From positions 1 through 64,000 of the forward strand of contig JAHEXY010000005.1 of the NCBI GenBank assembly GCA_023251875.1: DNA of 64,000 bases, written 5' to 3'. The position numbers and the translations under genes are program-made. Source of the stretch: Bacteroidota bacterium (GTDB taxonomy: Bacteria; Bacteroidota; Bacteroidia; JAHEXY01). The notes below the pieces were generated by a model. The model was not told where the DNA came from. It saw nothing but the letters and a program-made list of their open reading frames with translations, and did no database searches. Positions 44,242 through 54,600 of this stretch are shown here, piece after piece. Each line of letters starts with the position of its first letter. Position 1 is the first letter of the stretch.

Positions 44242-45699
44242 ATGGATGTATTGAATGCAATGGTAGATTCGCTTAGTAAAGATGAAATTCGATTTTATAA
44301 ACTTTTTGCAGCTTGGGTTCAAAAGCAGGAAGAAAGAAAAGACATTGCCCTATTTGATTATATTAAACAAGCGGGCGAAAAATATGATGAGAAAAAAATT
44401 GTAGAAAAATTATATGGTAATACTAAAGACAAAAATTCCTTTTATCGTTTAAAAAATCGCTTAATCAATGATATCACATCAAGCATTGTGCTCCAACATT
44501 TTTCCGATGACGAAATCCTACTCATTCATCAATTGCTTTCTGTAGTAAAATTATTTGCAGATAAAATGCAATACAAAGTAGCCTTCAATTTTTTAAACAA
44601 AGCCGAACTAAAGGCGTTAAAGATTGAAAACTATGAACTATTAGATATTATTTATGGTGAATACATTAGACTTTCACAAGAAGCTGTATGGAAAGATCCC
44701 GAAGAATACATTAACAAGAGAAAAGAAAACATGGAACGCTTACGTTCCTTGCGTCAAATTGATGATGTATTGGCGGTTGTTACTTATCGATTAAAATTGA
44801 GCCAGAATATTTCAAAAGGAGATGACTATGTACTTGATATTTTAAGAAAAACAATAGATGAATTTTCTTCCGATATTCAGATAAAAGAAAGTGCAAAATT
44901 ACGTTTTAAAATTTACAATTCAGTAAGCCAAATACTTATTCAAAAGCGTGATTATATTAATCTTGAAGTTTATTTACTAGAAACTTATTTAGCGTTTCAA
45001 CGTGATCATTTATTCAGCAAGAGCAATCATCAAACCAAACTACAAATGCTTACTTATTTGGTAAATTCGTTTAACAAAAATGATAAAATCAAAGAAGTAT
45101 TTGAATACTTAGATATTTTAAAAAAGGCAATGGATGAATTTGATGGTCTTTATCGAGATAAATTTCAAGTATTTTATTTTAATAATTTATACTACTATTA
45201 TTTAAAAATTGATTCTAATAAAGCATTAGACATACTTGAAGAATTAAAAATAAATAAGAAAATAAGAAATACATCTTCATTTTATGATATGTTTATTTTC
45301 TTGAACCTTGCAATTGGCTGGTGGAGAAAAGATGATTACAAAAAAGCCATTAAGAATCTTGTGCAATTATACAAGCATGATGCCTATAAAACAGCCAATG
45401 AACAATTACAATTTAAAATTAGCATGTTTGAACTAATCTTGAGATACGAGCTCAATGATTTTGATTTTTTAGAACATCGCATACAGCAAATTGAAAAAGA
45501 TTTTCAGAAACCATTAAAAGATTCTGACCTAGAATCGGAACTTCTTGAAATTATTAAAGCAATGATCTATACTACCTCTTTTAGAAGTGATAAAAAACTT
45601 AGAACAAGAATAGATAAGTTTATTACGCTAACCGCAAGTCGTAAACAAGGAGATGATGATATTATTCATTATGGAAATTGGTTACAAAAAAAGCTATAG
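44242..45699 (+). CDS. Large helical protein, unknown function (relative of 49844-51265)
   Basis: This 485-residue protein has no signal or membrane segment and is almost entirely alpha-helical, with TPR/HEAT-like helical pairs (FYRLKNRLINDITSSI, KVAFNFLNKAELKALKIENYELLD, KKAIKNLVQLYKHDAYKTANEQLQFKISMFELILRYEL). The opening SKDEIRFYKLF and the N-terminal helix order resemble the protein at 49844-51265, which points to a paralogous pair. No family is recognised; a scaffold role is possible. Confidence 0.55.
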   Translation: MDVLNAMVDSLSKDEIRFYKLFAAWVQKQEERKDIALFDYIKQAGEKYDEKKIVEKLYGNTKDKNSFYRLKNRLINDITSSIVLQHFSDDEILLIHQLLSVVKLFADKMQYKVAFNFLNKAELKALKIENYELLDIIYGEYIRLSQEAVWKDPEEYINKRKENMERLRSLRQIDDVLAVVTYRLKLSQNISKGDDYVLDILRKTIDEFSSDIQIKESAKLRFKIYNSVSQILIQKRDYINLEVYLLETYLAFQRDHLFSKSNHQTKLQMLTYLVNSFNKNDKIKEVFEYLDILKKAMDEFDGLYRDKFQVFYFNNLYYYYLKIDSNKALDILEELKINKKIRNTSSFYDMFIFLNLAIGWWRKDDYKKAIKNLVQLYKHDAYKTANEQLQFKISMFELILRYELNDFDFLEHRIQQIEKDFQKPLKDSDLESELLEIIKAMIYTTSFRSDKKLRTRIDKFITLTASRKQGDDDIIHYGNWLQKKL

Positions 45700-45729
45700 C
45701 ACTTCTAGCCTCAAATAAAAATTAGAATT

Positions 45730-46839
45730 TTATTTACTTAACAACCAAGCAGATTTCTTCTGGCTCAATTTAATTTCAGCAAGAGAATTTTCAGCCGAAC
45801 TTTGTTCCTCAAAAGAATCAAATGCAACACGATAATGTCCTTTTTTATTTTTATCTACAATTAACGCATTAGCAAAACCTTCTGTATTAAGAATACGCAC
45901 CATCTTTTCTGCATTTTCTTTTTGAGCAAAAACCCCTGCTATAATATAGTAATGTTGGTTTGCTGATAAAGTTACAACGGGATTATTAGCCCTTAGGGTG
46001 GAGGCTATTTTTTCTTTATTAATTTCTTGCGGTACTTCTGCAACAGCATCCGCAATTTTTGTATCTGTTACATTAGTCATTATTACAGTTTCTTCTGAAT
46101 GCAGGGATGCTTCTGCTAATTCGACCACATGCACAGATAATTTTGAGGCAGAATCAATATTTTCTTGTTTTGCAAAGGGATTATACTCTGTAAACAAAGC
46201 CTCTGCTTTAATAATAGGCTTTTGAATTTGACCAAATGTATTAAGGTTAGAATAATCAATATGGCGCGATTCTATTTTATTATTATTAAAAGGCAGCCAT
46301 ACACTAGCAAAAAGCGCAATAGATGCAGCAAAGGCCAAATGATAGCTTTTTACTCTTGTAGGAAATAATCTTCTAACAATCCCATTTGAACGTTTATTTT
46401 CTTTTTGAATTTCTTCTTCTCTATTTATGGGCGAAGCATAAAAATTAGATAAGCCAAAAGAAGCTGTTAAGTAATTCATTTGATCATCAGGTGTAAATAA
46501 AATATTTTTCTCTTTATCCGTATGAAAAATACCAATATTTGCTAACACAACCTTTTTGCCCTTTTGCAATTGACTCGTAATAGATTTTGCAAATTGATCA
46601 ATTTGAGAAACAGATTCTAAATAAGATATTTTCTCCTTTTCAGAAATATAATTTGCTAATAAACCATCTTGTTTATTGAGATTTTTATTAAATGCAATAA
46701 ATTTTGATGGCGGATAAAACAGATGTTCATCATTTTGCATCATCGCAGAGCAGTGACTGGTAATTAAACCTCCAAATCCTGGAATAATTACACACTCATA
46801 CCGAAAAAGTAAATCGCAAATATGTTTTTCTATATTCAT
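45730..46839 (-). CDS. HU-CCDC81 and SPOR domain membrane protein
   Basis: This 369-residue protein starts with the HU-CCDC81 domain (HICDLLFRYECVIIPGFGGLITSH at 5-28, then FNKNLNKQDGLLANYISEKE and KVVLANIGIFH), then has a membrane helix near 171-190 (LAFAASIALFASVWLPF) and a linker, and ends with a SPOR domain (HYYIIAGVFAQKENAEKMVRIL, then HYRVAFDSFEEQ) that binds peptidoglycan at division sites. It probably acts at the cell-division or envelope interface. It converges with the helical-protein gene, 30 bases away. Confidence 0.85.
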   Translation of the reverse strand: MNIEKHICDLLFRYECVIIPGFGGLITSHCSAMMQNDEHLFYPPSKFIAFNKNLNKQDGLLANYISEKEKISYLESVSQIDQFAKSITSQLQKGKKVVLANIGIFHTDKEKNILFTPDDQMNYLTASFGLSNFYASPINREEEIQKENKRSNGIVRRLFPTRVKSYHLAFAASIALFASVWLPFNNNKIESRHIDYSNLNTFGQIQKPIIKAEALFTEYNPFAKQENIDSASKLSVHVVELAEASLHSEETVIMTNVTDTKIADAVAEVPQEINKEKIASTLRANNPVVTLSANQHYYIIAGVFAQKENAEKMVRILNTEGFANALIVDKNKKGHYRVAFDSFEEQSSAENSLAEIKLSQKKSAWLLSK

Positions 46840-46899
46840 AGGCTATTAGAGGGTAGATTCACATCCAAATTACTATACTAAAGTAGAGAAAAATCAGAA

Positions 46900-47655
46900 T
46901 TATTCTTTAATAGTTAATAACTTTTTCAAATCATCAGGCGTATCCACCGCTTTGCTATCGAATTCGGTTTCTACCACTTTTATTTTATAGCCATTTTCTA
47001 TCCAACGCATTTGCTCCAATGCTTCAGCATTTTCTATTGCAGAAGTAGGTAGTTGTGTTATTTTTTTTAATACGGCTGTTCTATAACCATAAATGCCAAT
47101 GTGCTTATAAAAAGCAAAGTGATTGAGCCAGTCATTTTCAGCAATTTGCCTAATATGTGGTATGGCTTGTCGGCTAAAGCAAATAGCCTCTTTATTTTTA
47201 TTTAATAAAACCTTTGCAATGCTTGCACTAAAAAGATCTTGAGTGGAGTTTATTCTCTTTACTAATGTAGCAATCTGAGTTTCTGTATTTTTAAAACACG
47301 CTGCCAATACATCAATTTGTTCAGGCTTTATGTAGGGTTCATCTCCTTGTACATTAATTACCACATCGTATTTTACAGCTGTAATTTCTTTTTGAATAAT
47401 TTGCAAGGCTTCATTGCACCTATCACTTCCACTGGGATGTTGATCAGAAGTTATAACAACATTGCCTCCAAAATTTTTCACATGATCATAAATTCGTTTA
47501 TCGTCAGTAGCTACAAAAACTTTTGAAAGTAAAGATGCTTTTAAGGCTTGTTCATAGGTTCGCTGAATCATGCTTTTTCCATGAATATCAACTAAAGGCT
47601 TTCCAGGAAAACGAGATGATTGGTAACGGGCTGGAATAATGGCAATACTATTCAT
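46900..47655 (-). CDS. kdsB: 3-deoxy-manno-octulosonate cytidylyltransferase
   Basis: This 251-residue enzyme activates Kdo as CMP-Kdo for lipopolysaccharide synthesis. It has the KdsB start IPARYQSSRFPGKPLVDIHGKSMIQRTYEQA, then FVATDDKRIYDHV, then VINVQGDEPYIKPEQID near 96-113, and the C-terminal ENAEALEQMRWIENGYKIKVVETE. It shows that the organism makes a Gram-negative outer membrane. It follows the HU-CCDC81/SPOR gene in the same direction after 60 bases. Confidence 0.95.
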   Translation of the reverse strand: MNSIAIIPARYQSSRFPGKPLVDIHGKSMIQRTYEQALKASLLSKVFVATDDKRIYDHVKNFGGNVVITSDQHPSGSDRCNEALQIIQKEITAVKYDVVINVQGDEPYIKPEQIDVLAACFKNTETQIATLVKRINSTQDLFSASIAKVLLNKNKEAICFSRQAIPHIRQIAENDWLNHFAFYKHIGIYGYRTAVLKKITQLPTSAIENAEALEQMRWIENGYKIKVVETEFDSKAVDTPDDLKKLLTIKE

Positions 47656-47807
47656 AAGGTTATCAAAGTTTGAATTTGTAAAAATACCAAATCATCAGCA
47701 AGTAGCCAATTATGAGAATCTAAAGCAATTTTAAATAACACAAAAAAAGTATTGAATGTGGTAATAGGCTTAAAATCTAATATCTTTAAGATTCAAATTT
47801 CTATCCT

Positions 47808-49508
47808 ATGAAAAGAAACTACAAAATTCAATTCACGTTATTCTTCTTTGTTATTATTAGTACCAATACTATTTACGCCCAAGCTCCCGATTTTATTTGG
47901 GCAAAAACTGCAGGAGGCAATGATAAAGAAGCTGGCTTATCGGTAGCTACAGATGCTAATGGCAATATTATTGTTACAGGAGCTTTTTCAAGTGATAGCA
48001 TTGTATTTGGGTCTCTCGTCTTACATAATACGCAGTCAGGAAATTTTGATTTATTTCTTGTAAAATATTCGGCAAGTGGCAATCCTCTCTGGGCAAAAAA
48101 TGCAGGAGGTATAGATGTTGGAGGGGGACTATCTGTTGCTACTGATAGAAACAGCAATATTTTTGTAACAGGTACTTTTATTACATCTACCATTAGTTTT
48201 GATACCATTACTTTAACAAATTCTAATTCAGGTTCCCTTGATATGTTTATAGCAAAATATAATGAAGATGGTAATGCAATTTGGGCAAATAACGCAGAAG
48301 GAGTTTCTGAAGCACGTTCCATTGCTACCGATAAAGATGGAAATGCTTTTGTGACAGGATCTTTTTATAGTGTAACCACCAATTTTGATATAAAGAGTGT
48401 AACAAATATTGATAATACAGGCTCTACCAATGACATTTTTCTTGTTAAATACAATGATGATGGTAAAGTACAATGGGCAAATAGTGCTGCCGGAATTTAC
48501 GAAGATGTTGCTTATTCGGTAGCTACAGATACTTTAGGCAATGCTTTTGTATGTGGATATTTCAATAGTGATACCATGAAATTTGACCCTTATTATATAA
48601 TAAATGCACAGCCGGGTTATGATTATGTATTTCTTGTAAAATATGATACGGATGGAAATGCGCTTTGGGCAAATGGTGCCGGTGGTGGTGTTGATTATGA
48701 TGACGCTTATTCTGTTGCAACAGATGTAAACGGAAATGTATTTATTACTGGTCGTTTTAACAGCCCTACTATTACGTTCGATACTATTGTTTTAAATAAC
48801 AATGCCAATTGGTGGTTAGGAGATCTATTTCTTACAAAATACAATTCGGCAGGAGATGTTGTGTGGGCAAAAAGTACTGGGGGAAGCAATACCGATATGG
48901 GATGGTCTCTTACAACTGATGCAAGCGGAAACATTTTTGTAACGGGAGATTTTTGGAGTTCTACTATTATTTTTGGCAGCACAACATTAAACAACACCAA
49001 TTCGAGAAGTAATGTATTTCTTACAAAATACGATGAAAGTGGCAATATACTTTGGGCAAAAAGCACAGGAGGAATTTATGATGATTACGGAGTTTCTGTA
49101 GCCACAGACAAAAGTGGAGATCTTTTTTTAACAGGAAACTATTTTAGCCCGACTATTGATTTTGGTCTTACTACTCTTACCAATTCAAATAATACTGGCA
49201 AGTACGGAGAAATGTATTTAACAAAACTTGAGGATGTAGTAACAGGAATTAGTCCATTAAACAATAATGAAAATTTTATTGTTTATCCCAACCCATCAAA
49301 TGGGAAGTTTAATGTTGAATGTTCAAAGTTTAAGGTTGAACAAATTGAAGTGTATAATATGTTGGGAGAAAAAATTTATTCTTGTATGAATGCGAACTAC
49401 TTTTCAGCGTTTGAACTTAATCTTTCTAAAGAATGCAATGGCATGTATGCTATCATTATAAAAACTGAGCAAGAAACCATTATAGGGAAACTTATTCTTC
49501 AAAAATAA
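47808..49508 (+). CDS. SBBP-repeat beta-propeller protein with T9SS type A domain
   Basis: This 566-residue exported protein (signal peptide ending IYAQ) has eight or nine repeats of about 52 residues, each with a consensus of WAKxxGG, then VATDxxGNxFVTGxF, then TxxFGxxTLxN, then the FLxKYxxxGN run typical of SBBP/beta-propeller repeats. The last 85 residues are a type A sorting domain (FIVYPNPSNGKFNV, EVYNMLGEKI, NGMYAIII). In the middle of that domain, codons near 49307-49340 read ECSKFKVEQ, from a TTGAACTTT-family repeat. Function unknown; probably surface-exposed. Confidence 0.75.
   Translation: MKRNYKIQFTLFFFVIISTNTIYAQAPDFIWAKTAGGNDKEAGLSVATDANGNIIVTGAFSSDSIVFGSLVLHNTQSGNFDLFLVKYSASGNPLWAKNAGGIDVGGGLSVATDRNSNIFVTGTFITSTISFDTITLTNSNSGSLDMFIAKYNEDGNAIWANNAEGVSEARSIATDKDGNAFVTGSFYSVTTNFDIKSVTNIDNTGSTNDIFLVKYNDDGKVQWANSAAGIYEDVAYSVATDTLGNAFVCGYFNSDTMKFDPYYIINAQPGYDYVFLVKYDTDGNALWANGAGGGVDYDDAYSVATDVNGNVFITGRFNSPTITFDTIVLNNNANWWLGDLFLTKYNSAGDVVWAKSTGGSNTDMGWSLTTDASGNIFVTGDFWSSTIIFGSTTLNNTNSRSNVFLTKYDESGNILWAKSTGGIYDDYGVSVATDKSGDLFLTGNYFSPTIDFGLTTLTNSNNTGKYGEMYLTKLEDVVTGISPLNNNENFIVYPNPSNGKFNVECSKFKVEQIEVYNMLGEKIYSCMNANYFSAFELNLSKECNGMYAIIIKTEQETIIGKLILQK
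49307..49340. repeat. TTGAACTTT-family repeat inside a T9SS gene
   Basis: TTTAATGTTGAATGTTC and AAAGTTTAAGGTTGAAC units match the intergenic blocks at 6024-6118 and 42405-42497. They are translated here within the sorting domain without a frame break. Confidence 0.6.
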
Positions 49509-49843
49509 AAGACCTTTTTGCAAGTCTTCAACTTCGCTCAGTCAATGTCGTTTACTTAAGGAGTAATGCTTTGTTGATCAGCTAATCCCGAAGGGATTAA
49601 ATTTGAATAACCTCTGATAAAATCAGGGGAAAATGCAAATAAATTAGTTGAACCCCGCAGGGGTTCAATAATCAACAATCAAACTCTTACCTCCGATTTT
49701 ATCGAAGGCTATTGATATTAAAGCCTTTCAGGCTTAAAAAACGACATTGTTCGCTCAGTGTGACAATACGTGCTTGTCACACTGAGCAAAGTCGAAGTGA
49801 GGGTGCAGCCTTTATTTCTAAAATAGAAAATCGAAATAGGCTC
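49509..49843. repeat. Intergenic palindrome cluster between convergent genes
   Basis: This 335-bp gap holds several hairpins: TAATCCC-gaa-GGGATTA (49583-49599), TTGAACCCC-gca-GGGGTTCAA (49648-49668), AAGCCT-ttc-AGGCTT (49721-49735) and the 13-bp hairpin at 49753-49787. The same unit TATTAAAGCCTTTCAGGCTT also occurs at 40931-40950. No gene is visible. It lies between the SBBP gene and a convergent helical-protein gene. Confidence 0.7.
49753..49787. terminator. Hairpin of the CTGAG-repeat family, likely terminator
   Basis: GCTCAGTGTGACA (49753-49765) pairs exactly with TGTCACACTGAGC (49775-49787) over a 9-base loop. It is related to the repeat at 37904-37928. Lying between convergent genes, it could terminate either. 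Confidence 0.6.
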
Positions 49844-51265
49844 TTAAAATTTAAGTGCGGATTTCTTTTTATTCCCTATCATTTCTAACAACCAAGTTTT
49901 ATTGGTTACATCTTTTGCATTAACAATTGCCATTTCAATTTTTTCAATTTGTTTTGGCAAGACGTATTTTTTAATCTTCATCAATTTTTTTAAATAAAAC
50001 ATGAAATTTAAATAGTTTGTTTTGTGAATAGCAGAAATAAGTTTATTGCGTTTAATAAACATATAAAAGCTGTATAAAAAGCTATCGAGTGATTCATAAT
50101 CTCCTTTTTCGAAATAGGTTTTAATCAATAAAATTTTTGCATCAAAGCCGTAAAACATATTTTTAAAATTTACTTCTTGCAGATGGTGTAAACATTTCTT
50201 GTAATCTTTTTTGTAGTAATAAAGGTTTGCAATATTATAATCATAGGCATTTTGCCGATGTTCTTCTACAATCATTTTATAATAGGTTTTTATAAAATCT
50301 TCCACCCATTTAATTTTTTTTAATCTCAGCGCAACCGCTACAATATTTTTAAATGATTGAGGAGAAAAAATTCCATTATTCATTACCAACTTATTTTCTA
50401 CTGAAATTGAATAAAATTTAAAAAGCTTATCCAAATAGTTTAAATCTCCTTTATTCGATTGCTTTATGCAATAGTTTTGTGCAAATACAAACATGTCGTT
50501 TGCTTCTTTATCTGTAAACAGATTAAAATTCTTTATCAGTGTTTTTTCAAACCTTAAAAAATTATTTTCATCTTCCGGTTTAGTTAAGGTTAGCAAAATG
50601 TAGTAATAAATTAATATGCCAGGATTGTGTTTATACTGCTCTACTTTAAATTGTTTTAACAAGGCATCAATTGAAATGATTTCATTTTTAGTTTGAATAA
50701 TATTTTTTTGATTGATGGCAATACAATAATACTTTAGTTTGTTATACAAGTAAAATTCTTCTAATGAATTTGAAAGATCTTTTAAAACCTCTTCTCCTTG
50801 TTTGATGTTATTATTTAAATTAAATAAATAAGCTTCGGTATAATAATGGAATGTTTTATAATAAAAATCTGAATCTCTTTGTTCGTGAGCATTTAATTGA
50901 TCAGAAACTTTCTTAAGCGTTTCTTCTTGCATCGCAATTAAATTCGATTTTTTGTATCTATTCAATTCATAAAATTTAGCATCTAATGTATCATGCTGAA
51001 ATTCTTGATTGGCAATAAATTTTTTCAGCAATTGCAATAAATTATTTTCCAGCTGGCGAAATAACAAATCATTATAAATTCTGTATTTACCATATACTCG
51101 CTTAAATGCTTCTTCTTTATTTTGATTTTTATTTACTAGCCAATATTCTCCCAACTTTGTAAGTCTCGCACTGCTATTAAATGAAGTGTGAGATAATTCT
51201 GCAATAAATTGTTTTTGTTCTTGTTCAGATAAAGCTTGAAAAAGAAGAATCAATTTCGTTTTCAT
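49844..51265 (-). CDS. Large helical protein, unknown function (relative of 44242-45699)
   Basis: The start at 51265 (MKTKLILLFQAL) gives 473 residues. It is helical throughout, with no signal or membrane segment. Helices such as LSEQEQKQFIAELSH, YNDLLFRQLENNLLQLLKKFIAN and YDYNIANLYYYKKDYKKCLHHLQEVNF recall the 44242 protein's SKDEIRFYKLF and YRLKNRLINDITSS. Both run about 480 residues and lie a few kilobases apart. No known domain is recognised; TPR-like repeats are likely. Confidence 0.5.
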   Translation of the reverse strand: MKTKLILLFQALSEQEQKQFIAELSHTSFNSSARLTKLGEYWLVNKNQNKEEAFKRVYGKYRIYNDLLFRQLENNLLQLLKKFIANQEFQHDTLDAKFYELNRYKKSNLIAMQEETLKKVSDQLNAHEQRDSDFYYKTFHYYTEAYLFNLNNNIKQGEEVLKDLSNSLEEFYLYNKLKYYCIAINQKNIIQTKNEIISIDALLKQFKVEQYKHNPGILIYYYILLTLTKPEDENNFLRFEKTLIKNFNLFTDKEANDMFVFAQNYCIKQSNKGDLNYLDKLFKFYSISVENKLVMNNGIFSPQSFKNIVAVALRLKKIKWVEDFIKTYYKMIVEEHRQNAYDYNIANLYYYKKDYKKCLHHLQEVNFKNMFYGFDAKILLIKTYFEKGDYESLDSFLYSFYMFIKRNKLISAIHKTNYLNFMFYLKKLMKIKKYVLPKQIEKIEMAIVNAKDVTNKTWLLEMIGNKKKSALKF

Positions 51266-51280
51266 AATATAACAATACAA

Positions 51281-51608
51281 TTATTATGTACTACAAATAT
51301 ATTTATAATTATGTGATTATATAGATATTATACTTATTTATGATGTATATATATTATATTTATTTATAACATATATGAAAAAAAGTATGTTGATGGAAAT
51401 ATAAATATTATAGACTTTTGACTTCAAGAATAATACTAATGAGCATTTAATACTAGCATTATTTGAATTAATAATTTAATAAAACAACATAAGTTCTTAT
51501 TTATCTAGTATTTAAAATTAAAAGAATATGTGTACCTTTGCATCCCCTAACCTTTCTGATTTGTCGATCTTTTTTAAACAATTATCTGCAATCAAAATTT
51601 TACAATTC
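51281..51608. other. Intergenic region with AT-rich stretch and a -7-like box
   Basis: These 328 bases before the large T9SS gene are about 80 percent AT from 51290 to 51420, with long ATATAT-type runs that may bend. A TACCTTTG box lies at 51533-51540. No RNA gene or palindrome of note is visible. Confidence 0.5.
51533..51540 (+). promoter_or_regulatory. Candidate -7 box (TACCTTTG) ahead of the large T9SS gene
   Basis: TACCTTTG matches the Bacteroidota -7 box TAnnTTTG. A clear -33 TTTG was not seen at the usual spacing. It lies inside a longer open frame from 51528, which supports using the ATG at 51609 instead. Confidence 0.45.
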
Positions 51609-54600
51609 ATGAAAAAGCCCCTTTCAAAAACAATTCAATTAGCTGTGCTGCTATTCTTCTTAATAAATAATATATTATTTAGTGAGAATACCGAAATCTT
51701 TCAAAAAAGCTTTACATCTCAGTATGGCTTTATTGAGAATAAAGGCCAAATTATTGATCAGGAAAATAAATTAAATCCCAAGTGTTTGTTTTTATATAAT
51801 GGTAATGGATTAAAAATTCAATTGCGAAAAGATGGATTTAGTTATGAAGTAACAGCCCCATCCCAGCCATCCCCAAAGGGGAGGGAGTATCAACACCTTG
51901 ATCTAAGAATTAGAGAAAACGATTTAGATCAGAGTTCTAATAACCTAAATAATATGCAAGAAAATTTACTACAAGGCACCAGCTCTCTCCCCTTTGGGGA
52001 GAGTTGGAGAGGGGTGCACCGCATCGATATCTCTTTTGAAAACATGAATACTGATGTTGTTATAGAAAAACAAAACGAAAGTTCCAACTATATTAATTAC
52101 TATACAGCCGTAACTCCTGAACAAGGCATAACGAATGTGCATCGATATGAAAAAATAATCTACAAAAATGTATATGAAAATATTGATGTAGAATTTAAGG
52201 TTGATGCAAATGGGAAAATAGAATACGATTGGATTGTTAAACCTGGAGGAAAAATTGAAGATATAAAATTAAGATACGAAGGAGCAAATAAGGCAAGATT
52301 AGAAGATGGGAAAATTGTTTTAGAAACTTCTTATGGAAATTTAGCAGAAGATATTCCCGCCAGTTATTATCTGGATAATAAAAATGAATTACTTCAGGTA
52401 ATGTATCAACAAATTACCTCATCAGATAATCAGCAAATCAAGCAATCTTCCAATTTTTCAATTTTCCAATTTCAAATTTTCTCTTATGACCATTCACGCA
52501 CATTAATTATCGATCCTACACCCACAGTTAGCTGGGCAACTTATTTTGGAGGTACTTCTGATGATTACATCCTCGATGTTATTACTGATTCACAAAATAA
52601 TGTAATCATATCAGGATACACAAAGTCGTCAGCATCAATAGCCACTAGTGGAACTTATCAAACAAGTTATGGGGGTAGTGGGGATGCTTTTACCGCTAAG
52701 TTTAATAGTAGTGGGCAACTACTATGGTCGACATATTATGGAGGCTCACTTGAAGATGTTGGACAAAGCCTAGTAGTGGATGGAAATGATAACATTATTT
52801 GTGCAGGCTACACTGCAAGTACATCCGGAATAAGTACAACAGGATCTAATCAATCTAGTTTTGGAGGAGGAACTTATGATGGTTATATAGTTAAGTTTGA
52901 TAAAAATGGAACGATACAATGGGCAACTTATCTTGGTGATAGCGGCTCCGATCAAATTAATGATATTGCTGTAGATAGTCAAAATAATTTATTTGTAGTC
53001 GGTACTACATCCTCAGCATCTGCCATTGCAACTACAGGCATACATCAATTTACTTATAGCGGAAGCAATGATGCTTTTTGTGTAAAATTCAATTCAAGTG
53101 GCGTATTCGAATGGGGCGCTTACCTTGGTGGATCATCTGCAGAAGTGGGAAATGCAATAGAAGTTGACCCTACTGATAATGTGATTATAGGGGGCACAAC
53201 ATCTTCCAGCACAATGATTGCAACCGTTGGCTCATTTCTATCTACTTATGCCGGTAGTGGAGATGGCTTTGTAAGCATGTTTGATAATGCCGGCAACGAA
53301 GTATGGAGTACCTATTATGGAGGAAGCTCAAATGATGAAATAAACGCAATTGATTCTGATTCAAATGGAGATATTGTTATTGCGGGATATACTAACTCTT
53401 CTTCAGGAATTGCTACTTCAGGATCTTACCTTTCTGTTCCATCGTATTACAACACAACTTTTATTGCAAGGTTTGACCAAAACGCTAATAGGCAATGGGG
53501 AACATATATTGCCTCTGGTGCATCGCTGACTTCTGTGGGGGATGTTAGAATCACGTTCAACACAGCAGGTGGAATTTTATATTTATATGAACAAGATAAA
53601 TATACGTATGATATTATGATAGGAGAAATAAGCAGTGATGGTACATCTAAAACATGGGCGGAAATGCTTTACAGTAGTAGTTATGCACTAGGGGCCATCT
53701 TCACCAATTCAATATGTGAAGATAAAAATCATGATATCTATATAGTAGGCAGTTCAAAAGCCTTATATGCTCCAACCGCAACCAGTGGGGCTTATCAAAC
53801 TACATCTGGTGGTGGATATGATGGGTTTTTAACCAAATTAACAGGATTGTTATCCAGTCCACAGGCTAGTTTTACTGCCTCCTCAGATACTATTTGCGAA
53901 GGTTCATGTATAACATTTACAGATAATAGTACATCGGCAACAAGCTGGAACTGGACGTTTCAGGGAGCTACAACAACCAGTTCCTCTTCTCAAAATCCAA
54001 CAAATATTTGCTACGCCACTAGTGGAACTTATCAAGTAACATTAGTTGCATCTAATAGCAATGGTTCTGATACATCTATACAATACATTACTGTTAATCC
54101 ATTACCACAAGTACAATTTGCTGCATTAGATACTGTTTACACCAATACATTTCCCTTTGCCTTAAGCGGTGGCACTCCTACTGGTGGCACTTATTCCGGA
54201 AATGGAGTAAGTGGAGGATACTTTTATCCCTACTTGGTTAGTGCCGGAACTTACACAATTACATACTCCTATTCCGATTCTAATTCCTGTTCTAGTTCTG
54301 CTAATCAAAATATTGTTGTAAATACATACGTTGCCGGTAGTAATGTATGGCCAGGTGACGCAAATGATGATTTAATTGCAAACAATTTCGATTTATTAAA
54401 TGTTGGCCTTGCTTATAACGCAACCGGTACTGCACGAATAAGTGCATCTAATACATGGGCAGCACAAGTAAGTACCGACTGGGGAAAAACATTTGTCAAC
54501 AATGTAAATTACAAACATGCAGATTGCAATGGTGATGGAAGTATTAATGATGATGATACATTGGCCATCTATCTTAATTATGGTGCAACACATAACAAAA

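Noticed and set aside
51528-51608. Longer N-terminus for the large T9SS gene
   Set aside because: It contains the candidate -7 box and precedes a good signal peptide start at 51609.
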